Positions 42,673-51,399 of a stretch of 64,000 nucleotides of DNA are shown here, one piece after another. The stretch is from positions 1-64,000 of the forward strand of contig JAHHGR010000015.1 in assembly GCA_019359725.1 (NCBI GenBank), in the 5' to 3' direction. The notes beneath the pieces were generated by a model. That model made no database searches. It was given only the letters and a program-made list of their open reading frames with translations, and was not told the DNA's origin. Within the stretch, counting starts at the first letter, position 1. Every line of letters starts with the position of its first letter. This DNA comes from Aphanocapsa lilacina HA4352-LM1. GTDB lineage: Bacteria; Cyanobacteriota; Cyanobacteriia; Gloeobacterales; Gloeobacteraceae. The translations under genes and the position numbers were made by a program.

Positions 42673-43488
42673 TCACACAATCGGCGTCGGTACAGCCAGG
42701 TTGAAGCTGAAGCGCTCGAAGCGCAGGCCCACCAGCGGTTGGCGCAGTTGCAGCAGGTGGTAGGGGCTCTCGTCGGGAGCCTCGGCTCGCATCTCGAAGC
42801 GCACCGCCGCCGCCCCACCCTCGAAATGGACGGCCGTGCGCAAGAAGGTGCCGCTTTTGTAGGTGATCAGATTCAGCCCCCCAAACTGCAGCGGCACGCT
42901 CAGATCCTGCAGGGCGTCGCGCACCCCGGAGAGCCATTCGGGCAGGTCGATCGTGTGCAGGGGCAACGCCTCGGTGCAACTGGCCGTCACCAAAGCCGAC
43001 AGGTCGGGGGCGCGGCGCACGGCGAAGTCGGCCCGGCCGGGTTGCCAGGTGTACTCGAAGGTGCGCAGCTGCTTGGGTAGACCCCACTGGAAGCGGCCGT
43101 TGCGCCGCGACACTTCCGAATCGACGTCCATCACCGCCACCCACTGCGAAATCACGTCGCCCGAGCGGACCAACGCCGGGGCGATCACCAGTTCGTTGTA
43201 GGGTCCGATGGGCGACTCGTCGTAGGCAATAAAGGCAACCGTGCCCAGGGTATAGCCGGGCCAGGTCTGCAAAATCTCCAGTCCGGCGGGCACGAAGGGT
43301 CGCACGGCCTCCACCGGAAACTGCGCCAACTCCAGCGCCGCCTGTCCCCCCACCTGCCAGGGGGGCATCACCAACTCGGGGTCGTCCATGGGCACATCGA
43401 GGCTCGGGTCGCTCGGGGTACCTGTGCCCGGCACGCCGATATCCGGCAACGAAAGATTGCGCAGTCCCGAGAACAACTGATCGATCAT
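42673..43488 (-). CDS. Acetoacetate decarboxylase-superfamily protein
   Basis: This 271-residue protein resembles acetoacetate decarboxylase-like proteins: PPWQVGGQAALELAQFPVEA, VRPFVPAGLEILQTWPGYTL, YNELVIAPALVRSGDVISQW, and RRNGRFQWGLPKQLRTFEYT with the conserved WGLPK. In true ADC the Schiff-base Lys lies in the WGFPK-type motif; here WGLPK keeps a Lys, but activity cannot be claimed. The track ORF starts 49 codons too early. Confidence 0.78.
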   Translation of the reverse strand: MIDQLFSGLRNLSLPDIGVPGTGTPSDPSLDVPMDDPELVMPPWQVGGQAALELAQFPVEAVRPFVPAGLEILQTWPGYTLGTVAFIAYDESPIGPYNELVIAPALVRSGDVISQWVAVMDVDSEVSRRNGRFQWGLPKQLRTFEYTWQPGRADFAVRRAPDLSALVTASCTEALPLHTIDLPEWLSGVRDALQDLSVPLQFGGLNLITYKSGTFLRTAVHFEGGAAAVRFEMRAEAPDESPYHLLQLRQPLVGLRFERFSFNLAVPTPIV

Positions 43489-43549
43489 GATGGCCCCCAG
43501 CGGCAGCGGTGTTACCAGTCTAGCGGCTGGTCGGCCGTGACCGGGGTGC

Positions 43550-46216
43550 TCAATCGCCGCGCAGCACGACCATCGGTTCGACCCGGGTGGCGCGGCGAGC
43601 AGGCAGGTAGCAGGCCAGCAAGGCGACGCCCACAAGCACGAGCGCGGCGGCGGCGAAGGTGATCGGGTCGGTGGCGCTGATTCCGAACAACTGGCTTGTG
43701 AGGATCCAGCTTAGCGAGAGAGAAATTGCCGCTCCGATCGCAATCCCCAGCAGTACCACCGACATTCCCTGGACAATCACCAGCCGCATCACAGCTGCGG
43801 GACTTGCTCCCAGGGCGAGGCGGATGCCCATCTCCCGGGCGCGCCGGCTGACCGAATACGCGGTGACGCCGTAGATGCCCGCGGCGGCCAGAAGCAGGGC
43901 AACCCCGGCAAAGAGCACCAGCAGGAGCGTCTGGAAGCGGGGCTGGGCAATCGAATCGGCAAGAATCGCATCGAGCGCCCTGACGCTGTAGATGGGCAAT
44001 CGGCTGTCGAGTGCCTGCACGATCGACCGCACAGCCGGAGCAAAAGCCCCGAGATCAGCGTCGGTGCGCACCAGAACGGTCACCGCGTTGATTGGGTACT
44101 GGGCCTGGGGAACATACATCTCGGGTTCGGCCGGTAGACCGAGGCCGGCGTGGCGGATGTCCGCCGCCACACCGACGATCTCCTTGAAGCCGCGACCGCC
44201 AAAACCCAGGCGTATGCGCCGGCCCAAAGGATCGGTGCCGCCGAAAAAGCGCCTGGCAAATTCGGCATTGACGATCACCCGCTCCGGAGCATTGGCGTCG
44301 TCCGCCTCGACAAAATCGCGGCCGCGGCGGATGGGAATGCCCAGCGTCCGGAAAAAATTGAGCCCAACAAAACGCAAAGCGGCGGCCTGCCGGGTGGCAA
44401 GAGTACTTGGGCGGCCTTCGAATTCGACGCTGGTGCCGTTGTCCAGGCCGCTCAGGGGCACAAACTGGGCGACGGTGGCGGAGCGGACGCCGGGCAACTC
44501 CCCGATGCGCTCCAGCAAGCGCCGGTAAAACTGCGTCACCTGGGACGAACCTTGCGGATAGGCAATCTCAGGCAGATCGACCTGAAAACTTAGCACCCCA
44601 CGCGCAGAAAAACCCGGATCGACGTTGCTCAGGCGCACGAAGCTCTGGACGAGCAGCCCCGCCCCCACCAGCAGCCCCATCGCCAGGGCCACCTCCGCCA
44701 CGATCAAAGCGGAGCGCAGGCGGCCACCTGCCCCGCTGACACTGCGGGCAGCGTCTTTGAGTGGTTGCATCCCATCGCCCCGCCCAAATTGCAAAGCCGG
44801 CACCAGCCCGAAACCCAATCCCGTGGCCAGGGAGACCGCCAGAGCAAAACCGAGGACCGCGCCGTCCAGCCCAATCTCGGCGGCGCGCGGAATATCGCCC
44901 GGAAGAAGAGACCCAAGCGCCCAGGTGGCGACGAAGGCGAGCACCCCGCCCGCGGCCCCGCCCCCGAGCGCCAACAGTAGGCTTTCGGTCAATAGCTGCC
45001 GAACGATGCGCGCCTGGGTGGCGCCGAGGGCAAGCCGCACAGCGATCTCCCGCCCCCGGGTGCTCGAGCGCGCCAGCAGCAAGTTGGCGACGTTGGTGCA
45101 GGCGATGAGCAGAACGCAGCCCACGGCGGCGAACAGCACCAGCAGCAGCGGGCGCACCTCCCCGGTCAGCCACTCGATGGCCGGGGTTATCCGTACCCCG
45201 ACCCCGGTGTTGAAGGCGGGGTATTCCCCGGCCAGGGAGCGGGCGACAAGCTGCAGGTCCGCGCGGGCGGCTCCCAGGCCGACTTCGGGTTTGAGACGGG
45301 CGAGGGCGGCGCTGTAGTGCGGGTAGCCGCGGCTTGTCGGGATGGTCCCCCCGTAGAGAGTCGGCTCGGCATCGAAGGCCACCGTCGTCCACAACTCGAC
45401 CGGGTCGTTCTGCACCGGAAAGCGAAACCGGGCTCCCATCACCCCCACCACGGTGTAGGACAAGCCGTTGAGGGTGAGAGCCCTCCCGAGCACCCGTCGC
45501 TCGCCGTTGAAGCGCTGCAGCCACAGACTGTGGCTCAAGATCGCGACGCGCCCGGCCGGACCGCCGCCGAAGCGGTCTTCTTCGGGGCGAAAGTCGCGGC
45601 CCAGTTCAGGGGCCGCCCCCAAAAGGGAGAACAATCCGGCGGAGACTACGGCCCCCGTCACCCGGCGCGGCCGGTCGCCGCCCGCTAGGGTGAAGTGGGT
45701 GGCGTTGTAGACGGCCATACCGCTAAAGACCCGGTTGCGCTCGCGCCAGTCGCGAAAGTTCGGGTAGGAAACGCCGTAGGCGCTTCGCTCTTTTTCTTGT
45801 TGCACCACGACGAGCCGCTCGGCGGCGGCGAAGGGCAAAGGCCGCAGCAGCACGGTGTTGACGACGCCGAACAGGGCCGTGAACGCCCCGATGCCGACGG
45901 CCAGAATCGACACCGACAGCACCGTGAAACCCGGATCGGCCAGCAGCGTCCGCAGGCCGTAGCGCAGATCGCGGCGGGCCATATCGAGGTGCTCGCCCGC
46001 CGCCGTGGTCACAAGGGCCGCCAGGGTGCGCAGCCAGAGCGCCGCCAAACCCCAGCTGCCGCACTCCGCCAGCGCGTCGCGGCGCTCGTCGCGGAACAAC
46101 TGGGCCATCTCGGCGCCGTACTCGGCTCGAAATTCGCTCGGGTAGAGTATCAGCAGCCAGCTGTAAAGACGATCCGACCATTGGACCGTCTGACAAGAGC
46201 GCGCTTCGCTTTTCAA
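43550..46216 (-). CDS. ADOP-type ABC transporter permease (FtsX/MacB-like)
   Basis: This 888-residue permease has an N-terminal prefix (SWLLILYPSEFRAEYGAEMA) followed by the ADOP hallmark DLRYGLRTLLADPGFTVLSV, then GAFTALFGVVNTVLLRPLPF. A MacB-like periplasmic domain and three C-terminal-type TM helices appear twice (VLLIACTNVANLLLARSSTR; SVSRRAREMGIRLALGASPA). ADOP permeases are abundant in Acidobacteria, typically paired with PadR regulators as here. No ABC ATPase gene is adjacent. Its start overlaps the padR stop by 4 nt. Confidence 0.92.
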   Translation of the reverse strand: MKSEARSCQTVQWSDRLYSWLLILYPSEFRAEYGAEMAQLFRDERRDALAECGSWGLAALWLRTLAALVTTAAGEHLDMARRDLRYGLRTLLADPGFTVLSVSILAVGIGAFTALFGVVNTVLLRPLPFAAAERLVVVQQEKERSAYGVSYPNFRDWRERNRVFSGMAVYNATHFTLAGGDRPRRVTGAVVSAGLFSLLGAAPELGRDFRPEEDRFGGGPAGRVAILSHSLWLQRFNGERRVLGRALTLNGLSYTVVGVMGARFRFPVQNDPVELWTTVAFDAEPTLYGGTIPTSRGYPHYSAALARLKPEVGLGAARADLQLVARSLAGEYPAFNTGVGVRITPAIEWLTGEVRPLLLVLFAAVGCVLLIACTNVANLLLARSSTRGREIAVRLALGATQARIVRQLLTESLLLALGGGAAGGVLAFVATWALGSLLPGDIPRAAEIGLDGAVLGFALAVSLATGLGFGLVPALQFGRGDGMQPLKDAARSVSGAGGRLRSALIVAEVALAMGLLVGAGLLVQSFVRLSNVDPGFSARGVLSFQVDLPEIAYPQGSSQVTQFYRRLLERIGELPGVRSATVAQFVPLSGLDNGTSVEFEGRPSTLATRQAAALRFVGLNFFRTLGIPIRRGRDFVEADDANAPERVIVNAEFARRFFGGTDPLGRRIRLGFGGRGFKEIVGVAADIRHAGLGLPAEPEMYVPQAQYPINAVTVLVRTDADLGAFAPAVRSIVQALDSRLPIYSVRALDAILADSIAQPRFQTLLLVLFAGVALLLAAAGIYGVTAYSVSRRAREMGIRLALGASPAAVMRLVIVQGMSVVLLGIAIGAAISLSLSWILTSQLFGISATDPITFAAAALVLVGVALLACYLPARRATRVEPMVVLRGD

Positions 46217-46599
46217 ACTCCCTCCCAGCCCGCCGGGTGCTGGCCGGCTTCAGGCAACAGATGGTAGGCGCGGGCCGCTTCCACCAAGGCGTACAGCCGC
46301 TGCGCCTCGGCCCCGGCCACCTGCCGCCCCAAGTCCGTCAGCCGGTAATAGCGCCGTTGCTCCTCGCCCAAAGCCGGATCGAGGCGCGTTCCGGCTTCTT
46401 CTATCCAGCCGTCGGCCAGCATGCGCTTGATGGCCGGGTACAGCGTCCCCGAACCCAACCGGATTTGACCGGCCGTCCGCTCTTCGACCGTGCGCATGAT
46501 CGCGTAGCCGTGTCGCTCGCCAGCGCTCAAGACCAGCAGGATATGAAACATAGGTGCCGTCAGCGGCAAAAAGCGCTGCGGTTCGGGTGTGGGTGCCAT
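46213..46599 (-). CDS. PadR-family transcriptional regulator
   Basis: This 128-residue winged-helix regulator reads FHILLVLSAGERHGYAIMRT, RLGSGTLYPAIKRMLADGWI, RRYYRLTDLGRQVAGAEAQR. All are diagnostic for PadR. The start is placed at MAPTPEPQRFLPL (ATG 46599; AGGA 8 nt upstream). The 142-aa track ORF would translate through a perfect 30-bp palindrome that is better read as its operator. It is followed with a 4-nt overlap by the ADOP permease, which it probably controls together with itself. Confidence 0.92.
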   Translation of the reverse strand: MAPTPEPQRFLPLTAPMFHILLVLSAGERHGYAIMRTVEERTAGQIRLGSGTLYPAIKRMLADGWIEEAGTRLDPALGEEQRRYYRLTDLGRQVAGAEAQRLYALVEAARAYHLLPEAGQHPAGWEGV

Positions 46600-46616
46600 C
46601 GCTGCCGTCCTCGGTA

Positions 46617-46646
46617 TGTCGATGTTCGACATGTCGAACATCGACA
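46617..46646. promoter_or_regulatory. Perfect 30-bp palindrome, probable PadR operator
   Basis: The half-site TGTCGATGTTCGACA is followed by its exact reverse complement, giving a perfect 30-bp dyad 18 bp upstream of the padR ATG. It contains ATGT...ACAT elements typical of PadR boxes and also internal GTTCGAC/GTCGAAC repeats. Autorepression is inferred. Confidence 0.75.
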
Positions 46647-46677
46647 GCTTAAGGGCGGCGGCCGGCTCCTGTCAATG

Positions 46678-48399
46678 CTATCCCCGGCCGGGAGGCAGGC
46701 CAGTGGTATTCAGATCGGGGGTGGCCAGCGCCAGGGCGACGCGCGCCCGCTCGATCACGACACCGAGGGCACCGGGGGCAAAGGGAGAGACCAGCCCCGC
46801 CGAGCGGGCCAGTTCCTGGAAGGGCACTTTGCCCCCCCGGCGGCACAGCGCCACGTAATCGGCGAGCGCCCCCGCGTAGTCACTCTGGGCCTTGGCCCAG
46901 AACTGCAGTGCGCAGCAGCCTGCAAGGGTGTAGTCGATGTAATAAAAAGGCGAGCCGTAGATGTGCCGCTGCAACTGCCAGCGCCCGCCCGAGGCCGGGT
47001 AGGCCAGATCCCCGTAGTCGCGCCAGGGCAGATAGCGCCGCTCCATCTCCAGCCACATCTGTTTGCGCTCGGCCGTGGTCGCCTCCGGATGGGCGTAGAC
47101 CAGATGCTGAAAGTGATCGACCGCCACGCCGTAGGGTAAAAACAGCAGCGACTCGGCAAGGTGAATGGTGCGAAAGCGCTCGGCCTCAGCTCCGAAGAAG
47201 CGGTCCATATAGGGCCAGGTGAGAAATTCGAGGCTCATCGAGTGGATTTCGCACGATTCGAGGGTCGGCCACAGGTAGTCGTAGACGGGAGTATCGCGGC
47301 TTTGCCAGTTCTGAAAGGCGTGGCCCATCTCGTGGGTGAAGACTTCGACGTCGTGCTTGGTGCCGTTGAAATTGGCAAAGATAAACGGCATCCCGTAGGT
47401 CGGAAAGCTCGTACAGAAGCCGCCGCCGGCTTTGGCGGGGCGGTTTTTGAGATCGAGCAGGCGGCAATCCACCAGGGTCTGGAAAAAATCCCCGAGCGGC
47501 TCGGCCATCGCACCGAACATCCCGCGCGCCTGCTCAATCATCCAGTCGTGATCGCCCAAAGGGGCGGGGTTGCCCTTCGGATCGAAGACCGGCTCGTCCC
47601 AGAAGTAGACCCGCTCGACGCCCAGGTTTTGGGCCTGGCGGGCCACCAGTTGTGCAGCCAGCGGCACCACGCTCGCCGCTACCTGGTCGCGGTAGCGCGC
47701 CACGTCCTGGGCGTCGTAGTCGATGCGCTGCATGCGCCGGTAGCCCAGGGCGATGTAGTTGTCGAACCCGAGTTTGCGGGCCATGGTGTGGCGCAGGCGC
47801 ACCAGATCGTCAAAGATGCGGTCGAGGGCAGCCGCATTCTGCTCAAAAAACTGCCACTTCACCCGCTGGGCCTGGTGGCGCACCCCGCGGTCGGCGTGCT
47901 GGGTGTACTTGCCGATCCCTTCGAGGTTGAGAATTTCCCCGGCAAATTCGAGTTTGGCTGTGGCGAGCAGTTCGGTATACTCGGCCGCCAGGCGCGCCTC
48001 GGCCACCAGATCCGCTTCGATGGCCGGGTTAAAGGTAGTGACATCCGCCTCCCACAGGGCAAAGGCTTGAAGGCCGATGTGCGCTTCAAAGTCCGTCCGG
48101 CGAGGATCGGCAAGCAGTTGCCGCTTCAGTTGCACCTCCAGGTCGGTCAATCGGGGCGACAACTCGTCGCAGTAGTCGCGGGCCTGTTTGGACTCGGCGT
48201 TGGCGGTGTCCTGGCTGAAGCGCAGGTAGGCGAGGGCACTCCAGGAAGCGAGCCGCCGCCTGAGCGCGTCCCAACGGCTAAACGCGCTTTGCCAGTCGGC
48301 CTGGGCCAGCCCCCGGCGGATCTCATCGTACTCGGAGGCCACCTGCTCGTAGGTCGGCACCTCCGCTTGAATGTCTGAAAAATCTACCGGATCCGCCAT
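46678..48399 (-). CDS. M3 family oligoendopeptidase
   Basis: This 573-residue metallopeptidase has the zinc motif HEMGH in VEVFTHEMGHAFQNWQSRD, followed downstream by the Glu ligand region LESCEIHSMSLEFLTWPYMD. The C-terminal YGSPFYYIDYTLAGCCALQF is typical of the M3B oligoendopeptidase-F-like branch. It degrades short peptides in the cytoplasm. There is no signal peptide. It lies upstream of the padR region on the same strand but behind the palindrome, so it is likely a separate unit. Confidence 0.93.
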   Translation of the reverse strand: MADPVDFSDIQAEVPTYEQVASEYDEIRRGLAQADWQSAFSRWDALRRRLASWSALAYLRFSQDTANAESKQARDYCDELSPRLTDLEVQLKRQLLADPRRTDFEAHIGLQAFALWEADVTTFNPAIEADLVAEARLAAEYTELLATAKLEFAGEILNLEGIGKYTQHADRGVRHQAQRVKWQFFEQNAAALDRIFDDLVRLRHTMARKLGFDNYIALGYRRMQRIDYDAQDVARYRDQVAASVVPLAAQLVARQAQNLGVERVYFWDEPVFDPKGNPAPLGDHDWMIEQARGMFGAMAEPLGDFFQTLVDCRLLDLKNRPAKAGGGFCTSFPTYGMPFIFANFNGTKHDVEVFTHEMGHAFQNWQSRDTPVYDYLWPTLESCEIHSMSLEFLTWPYMDRFFGAEAERFRTIHLAESLLFLPYGVAVDHFQHLVYAHPEATTAERKQMWLEMERRYLPWRDYGDLAYPASGGRWQLQRHIYGSPFYYIDYTLAGCCALQFWAKAQSDYAGALADYVALCRRGGKVPFQELARSAGLVSPFAPGALGVVIERARVALALATPDLNTTGLPPGRG

Positions 48400-48434
48400 C
48401 GCCGCCCTCCCTCAATTGAAGACCTCCTGAATTT

Positions 48435-48671
48435 CTACCGTAACTTTTCAGAAGAGGTTGGCGCAGGCGCCTGGGTGGGTGGAACTTTACTCGTCACGGG
48501 TTTGTAGAGCAGCAGGGTCGCCCCAAAAAATGCAAAGCTCACGATCAGGCCCACCGCCACGCCGAGGGCGAGTTTCTTGCTGAGGGGCCGCCCTTCGTAC
48601 TGGAGCAGATCGTCGAACCAGGCGGGGTTGCCGCGCGGCAGGCCGTCGTCGTCGGGTCGCGAAGGGCGCAT
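48435..48671 (-). CDS. Small single-pass membrane protein
   Basis: This 78-residue protein has a charged N terminus (PSRPDDDGLPRGNPAWFDDL LQYEGRPLSKK), one TM helix (LALGVAVGLIVSFAFFGATL) and a short Pro/Ser tail. Start ATG 48671 is chosen because GGAG precedes it by 6 nt; the track ORF uses a GTG 7 codons earlier. Function unknown. Confidence 0.65.
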   Translation of the reverse strand: MRPSRPDDDGLPRGNPAWFDDLLQYEGRPLSKKLALGVAVGLIVSFAFFGATLLLYKPVTSKVPPTQAPAPTSSEKLR

Positions 48672-48711
48672 GGGGGTCTCCAAAAGATTCACCTTTCATC
48701 CTAGAACCGCT

Positions 48712-50883
48712 TTAGCGCCGCGGCGGCGCACCGGCCGCCGGCCGCATCGACAGACCAATGCGGCCTAAAGCCGTGTTCACCTCCAGCACGCGCACCCGGA
48801 CGATCTGTCCGACTTTGACCACCGCCTTCGGGTCGGCTACGTAACGGTCGGCCAATTGAGAGACGTGCACCAGTCCGTCCTGGTGGACGCCGATATCGAC
48901 GAAAGCACCGAAGTTGGTGACGTTGGTGATCACCCCTTCCAGTTCCATGCCGATGGCGAGGTCTTGGATGGCATGAATGCCTTCTTTGAAAGTGGCGTAC
49001 TCGAAGGCGGCGCGCGGGTCGCGGCCGGGTTTTTCCAGTTCGCTCAGAATGTCGCGCAGCGTGGGCCCACCGACGGTGGGACTGGCGTAGCGGCTGAGAT
49101 CAGCCGGTTGCAGGCGTTTGGGAATCTCGGCGATGCGGTCGAGGGGAATACCCAGATCGCTCGCCATCGCCCGGACCACCGGATAGCTCTCCGGGTGGAC
49201 GGCGGTGTTGTCGAGGGGGTTGTCGCCGTCGCGGATGCGCAGGAAACCGGCCGCCTGCTCGAAAGCTTTGGGTCCGAGCTTGGGAACTTTGAGCAGTGCG
49301 CGGCGGTTTTTAAATGGGCCTTGGGTGTCGCGGTGCACAACGATATTGCGTGCGACGGCAGCACCGATCCCCGACACAAACGTCAGCAGTTCGGCCGAGG
49401 CGGTGTTGAGGTCGACTCCAACGTGGTTGACGCAGCTTTCGACCGTCTCATCCAGCTTGCGCTTGAGCAATTTTTGATCGACGTCGTGCTGGTACTGGCC
49501 TACACCGATCGACTTGGGATCGATCTTGACCAGTTCGGCGAGCGGATCTTGCAGCCGCCGGCCGATGCTGATTGCTCCGCGCACCGTCACGTCGAGATCC
49601 GGAAACTCGGCGGCGGCCACTTCGCTCGCCGAATAGATCGACGCTCCCGCCTCGCTCACCATCACCTTGACGGGCTGCGGATCGAGCGCAGCGATCACCT
49701 CGCCCACGAAGGCGTCGGTCTCGCGCCCGGCGGTGCCGTTGCCGACGGCAATCAGCTCAATACGGTGGCGAACGATCCGCTCCCGCAGCACCCCTGCTGC
49801 CTGGGCGCGCCGGTCCGCCCCCTGGTGGGGAAAGATTGCCTGGTACGCGATAAAGGTGCCCGTAGGACCGAGGACCGCCACTTTGCAGCCGGTGCGAAAA
49901 CCCGGATCGATGGCCAGGGTCGGCCGGCGGCCGGCGGGGCTCGCCAGGAGCAATGCGCGCAAATTGGCCTCAAAAGTCTGAATCGAGGCGAGGTCGGCTT
50001 CTTGCTTTTTGAGGGCACGCACTTCGCCGGTGAGAGAATTTTTGAACAACCGCTGGAAGGCGTCCTGGAGCATCTGTTGCCAGAAGCGGCGCAGGGCCGG
50101 CTCGCTGGTGCGGATCTCGCGCGTCTCGAGATCACCCAGCACGGCGCGCTCATCAAACTCCAGATCCACTGCGAGCACTCCCTCGGTCTCACCCCGAAAT
50201 AGAGCGAGCAGGTTGTGGGGAGCGACATTGCGCACAGCAGTGCGGTAGTCGCGGTACATCTCGAATTTGGTGGTGCCCGCCGGGAAGTCGGGCTTGATGC
50301 GGGCGGCGAAACTTCCGGATTTGAGCAGATAATCGCGCACCCAGGCGCGCAGCGGCGCCCGCTCGGCCACCGCCTCCGCCAGGATGTCCGCGGCCCCGGC
50401 GAGCGCCTCCTCGACGCTTGCCACCGAGGCGCCCACGAACTTCGCCGCCTCGGCCTCCAGGCTGACCGCCGGGGCGTCGGGGCGGTTGAGGGTGGTGAGC
50501 CGCTCAGCGAGGGGTTCCAGACCCTTCTCGCGAGCCGCGGCGGCGCGGGTGCGCCGTTTGGGCCGAAAGGGCAAATAGAGATCTTCTAGATCGCTTTTCG
50601 TCGCGCATCGGGCGATGCGCTGTTTGAGATCGTCGGTAAGCTTGCCCTGCTCGGCGATGCTCGCCACGATCGTCGCCTTGCGATCCTCCAGTTCACCCAG
50701 GTAGGCGTGCCGCTCGGCCAAGGCGCGCAGTTGCACCTCGTTCAGGCCGCCGGTGCGCTCCTTGCGGTAGCGGGCTGCAAACGGGACTGTCGCTCCCTCA
50801 GCAAAGAGTTCGAGAGTGTTTTCCACCTGGGTTGGGGCAAGGGAGAATTCCCGCGCCAGCACTTGGACAAGATTCGAAGCCAT
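48712..50883 (-). CDS. tex: Tex-family RNA-binding transcription accessory protein
   Basis: This 723-residue protein has the full Tex architecture: the N-terminal HTH region (GATVPFAARYRKERTGGLNE), a YqgF/RNase H-like domain (PTLAIDPGFRTGCKVAVLG; VGNGTAGRETDAFVGE), helix-hairpin-helix repeats (SAELLTFVSGIGAAVARNIV; LKVPKLGPKAFEQAAGFLRI) and a C-terminal S1 domain (LEGVITNVTNFGAFVDIGVH). Tex binds RNA and affects transcription termination and toxin expression in other bacteria. Confidence 0.96.
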   Translation of the reverse strand: MASNLVQVLAREFSLAPTQVENTLELFAEGATVPFAARYRKERTGGLNEVQLRALAERHAYLGELEDRKATIVASIAEQGKLTDDLKQRIARCATKSDLEDLYLPFRPKRRTRAAAAREKGLEPLAERLTTLNRPDAPAVSLEAEAAKFVGASVASVEEALAGAADILAEAVAERAPLRAWVRDYLLKSGSFAARIKPDFPAGTTKFEMYRDYRTAVRNVAPHNLLALFRGETEGVLAVDLEFDERAVLGDLETREIRTSEPALRRFWQQMLQDAFQRLFKNSLTGEVRALKKQEADLASIQTFEANLRALLLASPAGRRPTLAIDPGFRTGCKVAVLGPTGTFIAYQAIFPHQGADRRAQAAGVLRERIVRHRIELIAVGNGTAGRETDAFVGEVIAALDPQPVKVMVSEAGASIYSASEVAAAEFPDLDVTVRGAISIGRRLQDPLAELVKIDPKSIGVGQYQHDVDQKLLKRKLDETVESCVNHVGVDLNTASAELLTFVSGIGAAVARNIVVHRDTQGPFKNRRALLKVPKLGPKAFEQAAGFLRIRDGDNPLDNTAVHPESYPVVRAMASDLGIPLDRIAEIPKRLQPADLSRYASPTVGGPTLRDILSELEKPGRDPRAAFEYATFKEGIHAIQDLAIGMELEGVITNVTNFGAFVDIGVHQDGLVHVSQLADRYVADPKAVVKVGQIVRVRVLEVNTALGRIGLSMRPAAGAPPRR

Positions 50884-51000
50884 GGAACCGGATTATTGTG
50901 TCATGCTGTTTCTGCCAGGCCATCTTAGCCGTCCACCTTGTAGCCCACCGAGGCTTTGAGTACAATTGTCCGCAATAATCGGGCGAGCGGGGAACTCCAC

Positions 51001-51399
51001 ATGGTAGCGACACAGCCCAAGAACGGGATGCAGGCGGAGGCATCGGCGGTGCCCACCAACCCAGGGGTGACCGAGTTGTCCAAATCGCGCCAACGCCAAC
51101 CCCAAGAGAACAACACCGAAAAGGCGATCAAAGAGATCAAAAATCTGGTCTCCCTCAAGCTCAAGGTCCAGCAGAGCCGCAAGCAGGTGGTCGGGGTCCG
51201 CGAGGCGATTGGGCGGCTATTTTCGGACGACGAGCTTGCCGAGGCCGAAGCCCAGCAGCTCCTTGAGCAAATCGACGCCCTTGGCGATTACATCAAGCTG
51301 CGCCAGCAGTACCGGCAGGCGCGCGAGAAGGCCCGTCCCGCCCTCGCCCTGCTCGAAGAAAGCGAGATTAGCGAAGACGAAATTCTCGAATTTAATTAG
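51001..51399 (+). CDS. Small coiled-coil hypothetical protein
   Basis: This 132-residue hydrophilic protein has a disordered N terminus and a long charged helix (AIKEIKNLVSLKLKVQQSRK, FSDDELAEAEAQQLLEQIDA, RQQYRQAREKARPALALLEE). ATG 51001 follows GGGGA at 8 nt; the track ORF adds 15 codons. No family recognised. It converges with hflX, overlapping its end by 8 bp. Confidence 0.65.
   Translation: MVATQPKNGMQAEASAVPTNPGVTELSKSRQRQPQENNTEKAIKEIKNLVSLKLKVQQSRKQVVGVREAIGRLFSDDELAEAEAQQLLEQIDALGDYIKLRQQYRQAREKARPALALLEESEISEDEILEFN

Noticed and set aside
47161-48378. 405-aa plus-strand ORF
   Set aside because: It is antisense to the M3 peptidase, which has a complete zinc motif and family-wide similarity. 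The plus-strand translation is low complexity and matches no family.
48856-50202. 448-aa plus-strand ORF
   Set aside because: Antisense shadow of tex. Long opposite-strand ORFs are expected in GC-rich codon usage.
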